From Paragonimus westermani (lineage: Eukaryota; Platyhelminthes; Trematoda; Plagiorchiida; Troglotrematidae): DNA of 64,000 bases. The stretch is from assembly GCA_008508345.1 (NCBI GenBank), contig QNGE01000134.1:124350-188349 (forward strand), read 5' to 3'. The position numbers and the translations under genes are program-made. Shown here in pieces: positions 51,501-57,500 of the stretch. The notes under the pieces were generated by a model that made no database searches, was not told the DNA's origin, and saw only the letters and a list, made by a program, of their open reading frames with translations. Numbering within the stretch: position 1 is the first letter of the stretch; each line of letters opens with the position of its first letter.

Positions 51501-54500
51501 AACTAGGCAGATACCAGAAACAAGCACTTCGTAGCTTGATGCGTCAGAATTCCTTCTAAATATTTCTTAATTCTTTTGCATCCCGAGTTATTCTTCATTA
51601 CCATTCTGAATCGCCAGCAGATTCATCTGTTTTTCCTCCCATCTTCTCTAGAGTGCAGCAACATGTACTCCTGTACCGAACCACTTCTTTCCTTATATTT
51701 CCAATGTTTTTCTTTCCACTATTGAATTCTGTTTATTTCTCTAGAGATAAGATTTTCAGTTTCATGCTGGCCACTCTATTGGCTAACCAGCATTGACCTG
51801 TTGGGCACAAAGGTCACACTCACACGCATCCTGGTCTTATTCTTTTGGGTTTACACTGGATTCGGGGTGTGTGACTGGAAACACAAGTGGTACAGCGCAA
51901 GCCAATTGTGATGAGTGTTATACACAAGCGTCCTTTGGCTTCGATCACCGTGACAGATTAACCCGAAACGGGTGCCACCAACCGTAATTTGTGAAGTCTA
52001 TATTAGAAATCGCTCACGTTTGATTACAATTTCGCATTTAGACTGGTTCATCGGTTAGCCTCTATAAGAAAGCACTGAACTCGAGTTTCACTGTTAATTC
52101 CCTCTGAGGGATTGCACTCTGGTCCATGTTGTCGTGATGCAGTCACCCTAACCACTATGCTATTGACTTCACATTGGGCACGGTTGTAATTTCATGACGA
52201 AACAGTCACTTTAGAAAGAACGTTAATTTTTCTTAAGACAATCTCAATATGGATCCGTACTCTTCATTTGAACATACGTTTCATCTTAATTTTAGTTGAC
52301 TTGTAAATTGAACTAGCAGTCGTCATTGTCAAGTGACCAGCTGTATCGGTTGTTACCCATATTCCGCTTGGCTATTCAGGCTGATTTCGCTACAGTTTCA
52401 AATCAGACCCTTACTGCTGTTAGATTTGGGGAATCCCAACTTTCCAGTTTTGACGGGCCTGATGTGCCCCACTCGCTGAACCCGAGATTCAGTAGTGCAC
52501 ATGCCTTTCGTCACCGACACTTTTGTAGTAAACTGAGTTATTCGTCATTGTCTCCGTCCATGTTTTACGTGTACACTGGTTGTTGGTTGTGTACTAGATA
52601 CTGCCTCGGTTACGCGTAACTGAGACTTATTGATGTTCACTTTCAAACTAACGCTATCATTTTGAACTGTTTAATTCATTTCCATCAAGCTAAGTGCTGT
52701 TGGTCAAGTTCTTCTCTCGGACTTGATTTTTCTGAACTCCGGTTGTCGGTAGCTAAAGACTGTACATATGATAACTAGTCAAATTTTGCGACGTGAACGT
52801 TGCAATTTTTGGCTGATTGTGTAAAATAAACAACTACCGAATTGAGTCAATGTGAACCGCTACTAAACTTAGCGATAACTCATCTACTGCTCGGTTGTTT
52901 GTCCACGTATTGTCGACAGTTTGATTTTTAGCGTTTGAATCTGAGTTATTAGATCCTGTCACCTCATTCGCTCTTATTGTTTGACCAGGTTTTGTTAATA
53001 TTTACCCCTTCCGGTTATGTGGCCGTTATGCTTCACAGTGAACACTAGTGTATTGTTGTCTGTGGTGTTAATAGGGCCCAATTTACTTTTGTTCATTAGT
53101 TTCACGCCCGTTTTTTATTTTTTGCGCTAATGTTCGATACAGTTTGTTTTCTTGCTACCGAGGACGTTGAGAATTGCATTGTAGGTACACTCCTCCGACA
53201 TGGTTCTAGACGCGCGTTTTACTGGAATACGATACACAGCCTGTCTGTTTTGTATTTGTGTGCTTGATTCTGATTAACGCCATTTGTAGCTTGGCTTGTC
53301 AGACTCAATGTGGTGGAGATTTGGAATATAGAATACCCTTGGTTATGCCAACCTTTATCGTACTTTCCTATTGCTTTTTTTTCCATTGTTTTTTGGAACA
53401 AGGTATCCGGTGTTACGACCAATGATAAATGAGCTTACTGGTCTGACTGGAGTCTAAGAAGTAATTGCTAAGTCTTACCATTACTCTGCCTATGTGGTTA
53501 CAGCCTGCTTGATCAGATCCGTGGTACTGGTCGATCGTCGCGGTAATAGAGCCGAAACATGAACATAAGCGTCGTCATTATATCGTAAACGTTGAACTAT
53601 GGCTTGCATGGGTTCGTTCAGTTCTTTCTGACTTTACCGAAAACCACTGCTCTGGCTTATCTATACTTAACTGATTCGCGCGTTCCCTGTCACAACAGAA
53701 TCAATCGGTTTTGGACGTGGCTGATCAAGAAATGATTCCGTTGCTTCGCCAGCTTCGGGAACGACAACGCGCGGTAGGTGACTAATTTCGCGTTGATATG
53801 TACAGTCATTTTTGAGTTCATTTACATTAATTTACTCATGTTTTTCCGCGTGATATCGGGCCAAACTATTGGTCCCTTTCATTTCCTCTGCGATCCTGTT
53901 TTCATTGTGCTCCATTTACAGTTTTCCGCGCGTACTTACTTTGCTCACTATGAAATGAACGCTTAGCCGTACGGCATGCGATTATCAGCCGACCATATCT
54001 TCCGAGTGTTTCCCTCAGTGCGGTCACATAGAACGAAAATTAATCATTCAAAGAACATGTGACGCCTACTTTTCCTTGCGTATCCATTATGGTGTTTGAT
54101 TAAAAGAAAGCCTTCGTTCCTACGAATCCACATGATAGGCGCATACCTGAACGAATACGCTCCTCCTGGGTGCTACTTCACTCGATGATCTGAACGCACG
54201 TGTTCGTTGGTTCACGTAAGACGCAGACAACCCTGTGTGAACGTACATGTCTTCTGCCTGCTCTCACATAAGTGTTGTCTTGTGAGTTGAGTTCTTGTGG
54301 ATTACGTGTTTGTGAACTTGGTCTATTTCAAGTTTGCCGGATATAATCCCGCGACATTGTACCGTGGATTCAGTGTTATTGAGTTCAGCTCTCGGGAGTA
54401 TTGGTTGAACAGGTGAGAGCTGCTCAAGCAATGCGCTAGTGTATCCTCGCAAATTAACCTATCCGTGGGCTCACGACGTTACCAGTAGACCTGCCGTTGT

Positions 54501-57500
54501 GCATTGGGTGTCAGCGTGCACCAAGCTATTTGAAATATCAATCAATGGGTAGCCCTTCAAGTTATCTTTAACTTCTGGAACTATCAGTCAACTAGTAGTT
54601 GACTACAATACGGACATTGGTATTGTCAAATCAGAAACGTTCAAGATCACCGGGGCTTGAATCCCCAATGGTCAGTCGGGTATCCCATATCTCTACCGCC
54701 GAAGGTCAGCGCTGTGTTCGTCGCTGTCACGCCGTTTATCATTTTCACAATTGCAGTCTTTTTGGCTTATATGACTTATTGTTCGATGCAGCTCAGTTTA
54801 CGGTTTTTATACACAAGCGTCCCTAGCTTTGACCTGAGCGTGCAAACACTTTAGCTCAAACTGCGGTTGATCTTTTCAGTGGCGAGTGATATTGCAGTAT
54901 GAATTAAAAACGAAAACAGTGAAAAAGGTTTCGAGAAGGCGGTACTAGATTACGAATATGGAAGCACTTGACAACAACACTATCAGTGTGGTTCATTGAA
55001 CGTTCTCCAATCTAGTGTGCGGCGTCCTTCGTGCATACATTTTTATCTTTAAACCATGTTTGTTTTCAGTTCTAATTGCCGTTTGTGCAATGCGCTCAAC
55101 CCTACTTTGTCAGGCATTTTGTACACCTGTCCTGCACAGTGGTCTACATGTGGTTCTAACTGGTATATAACTGTAGGGTTTTGAAACTAAACAATACAGT
55201 TTCAGCTAGGCATGTAGTTGCTTATACCCATATGCATGTGCGTACGGTGTGTGTGAGTTCAGTGACAACAGCCAGTTGAATTAGAAAAATACGCGAGATT
55301 TGATGGCGTCCACTCAGCGACAGTGGAAACGGCGGCAACCTTTCGAGTATTTCTAACAGCAGTCGAGAGGATTCAGATAGAGCTAACTCTGCAGATGAAG
55401 TCGTTAATACATCTGCTTGGTGCTGCTGTACGACGTCTCAGTGATCTTTTATAGCAAGAAATCGGAAGAAACTAGCAAAACCGCGTGACTGCAATCACGT
55501 TATTTACAAATGGCACGGTCGGTCGCCACTGCATATTCGAAATTGCGAACTGCGTGATGTAGCAACAACAAAAAACACCAAATGTTTGCGAATGGCCATT
55601 AACCCTACCGAAGTTTCTTCGTTTGTTTGTAATATCCTATTGTTTTCTCTGAAGGTTGGTATAATCGCTACTAAGCCTCATTCACAAGATAATCCTTCCG
55701 TTTCTTGGGTCTTACAAAGTAGTATGGTTATCTCGACCTACATTCTATCATTGTAATATCCGAACGAGGTTGTGGACAAATATCCGGACTTTGATCTTCT
55801 GCTGAAATCATACAATCTCAAAAAGTTGCAACACGTTTCGGAGAAACTTTCATTTTATTACTTCCTGTCTGAACCAAGTGTCCTAATCACTTCGTTTGCA
55901 ATTTGTCACCGAGCTTTCGGCCCACGTTTCGAGCAATACCAAATGAATAGGTGGACTCTGAATTGGACGTCTTACTCATTTTTTGCGATGGTTGTGATGA
56001 TACCACTGAATATAAGTTGAGGTTGCTCATCAGTTGGCCATGAGCATGTTATCCTTTTTCTTTCAGTCTCACTCCAAATACTTTCATGAGATTCTCCTTG
56101 TTTGTTAGCAATTTTGCATTCTGTCTTCATCTTGGTTTCTAAGGTCGAATCGGTTAGCAGTTCACCTAGAAGAGGAAACTACCTGTTTCCAAGCTTTTTG
56201 CCGCCACATATACAACACAGATCACGGAGACAGAAATCCTGGCTCACTGGACAGCTATCCTTCAGTTAGCTTGCCCTTGCTGCTTCATGAGCGTATTTTA
56301 GAGTGGACCTACCAGAACTACTGAAGGGAGTTCTTTAAACCGTCTGATAATCATCTCAGCACCATCTGTTGTTGGCACCCAGTTAATCACCCTTAGGTGC
56401 GTGATATATTGCAGGGCAACTTTGCGTGGGCTGCATCTGAGGTTTTCACGTGGATTACGGGTACGACTCTATCTACATCCTCTGCATTTGTCAAGCAAGT
56501 CTGTGGTTGTGATTGCTCGAGAGATGCAACAACCGTCATTCAAAAACCCCCGTTAGATTGAACTAACAGAAACCGTTGCTGCGTTGTCTTTTTGTGTCAC
56601 TCTTAAGTAGGAGGTGTTTTCTTGAGTGTAATTTGAACACTAGTTACAATTGACCCTAGCTTTCCTGTTGAAGTAGAGGTTGGTGGTGCAGTGTGCAATA
56701 TGATTGCTTCATGTGTACGTGATCTGGAGTTCAAATACCGTTCTTAGCTAAAATATGCACTACTGAGGAGTCCCAACGGAGACACATCTCGAGTTTAGTA
56801 CTCTGTTCCAAAATAGGTCGTTTGAAACGTATGAATGAGGAAGCAGGTAATGTTCAGTGTATACCAATCAAACCGTAGTTCACTAGTAACTGGGTATTTC
56901 TCATCTTGCCATCCGAATTGGACTCATTTACCACTTCTGTACGTCATTGAATACAATCCACCTTGAAATACACGTATCCAGCAGCTGAATTGCCTGCTCT
57001 ACCTTGAATTGGACCAGTAGATCTTACAAACTTAGTACCTGACACAGCAAATTCTCTTTCTAATATGACATCGACCACTTTATTTTCGCTATATTTATAC
57101 TTACACGAGCAGGACGAACCGGAGCTTACGTCACTGTCTAGTTGATCAAATCGCTGGCATAGTTGAGTGAACATATATTAGGGTGAGTTACTTGACCTCA
57201 TCAATTGATCGATATTTCTGATCCAAGTCGTCGTATTGATCTGGCTTATTGATCTGGCGTGCTGTTGAATTACACCGACCTGACTTTCCTCGCATTCAGT
57301 GAGGATTATTTAGTCTGACGATTTTAACACAAATCTTGTACTCACAACTATCGTTTACACGGACCGTCTACTTGCTCCGGAGTTGACCAGCCGTTTCTAA
57401 ATGATTGGTTCGGTTGCTTGTTTTTGCCTTTCTCAATATGTTTGACTAGCTTGTATTTAATATATGACTGATGGATCCAGACGAATTGTTGAAATCCTGC

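Noticed and set aside
54600..54760. Possible tRNA-like segment (GGGGCTTGAATCCCC)
   Set aside because: The box B resemblance stands alone; no cloverleaf or box A at the right distance could be drawn.
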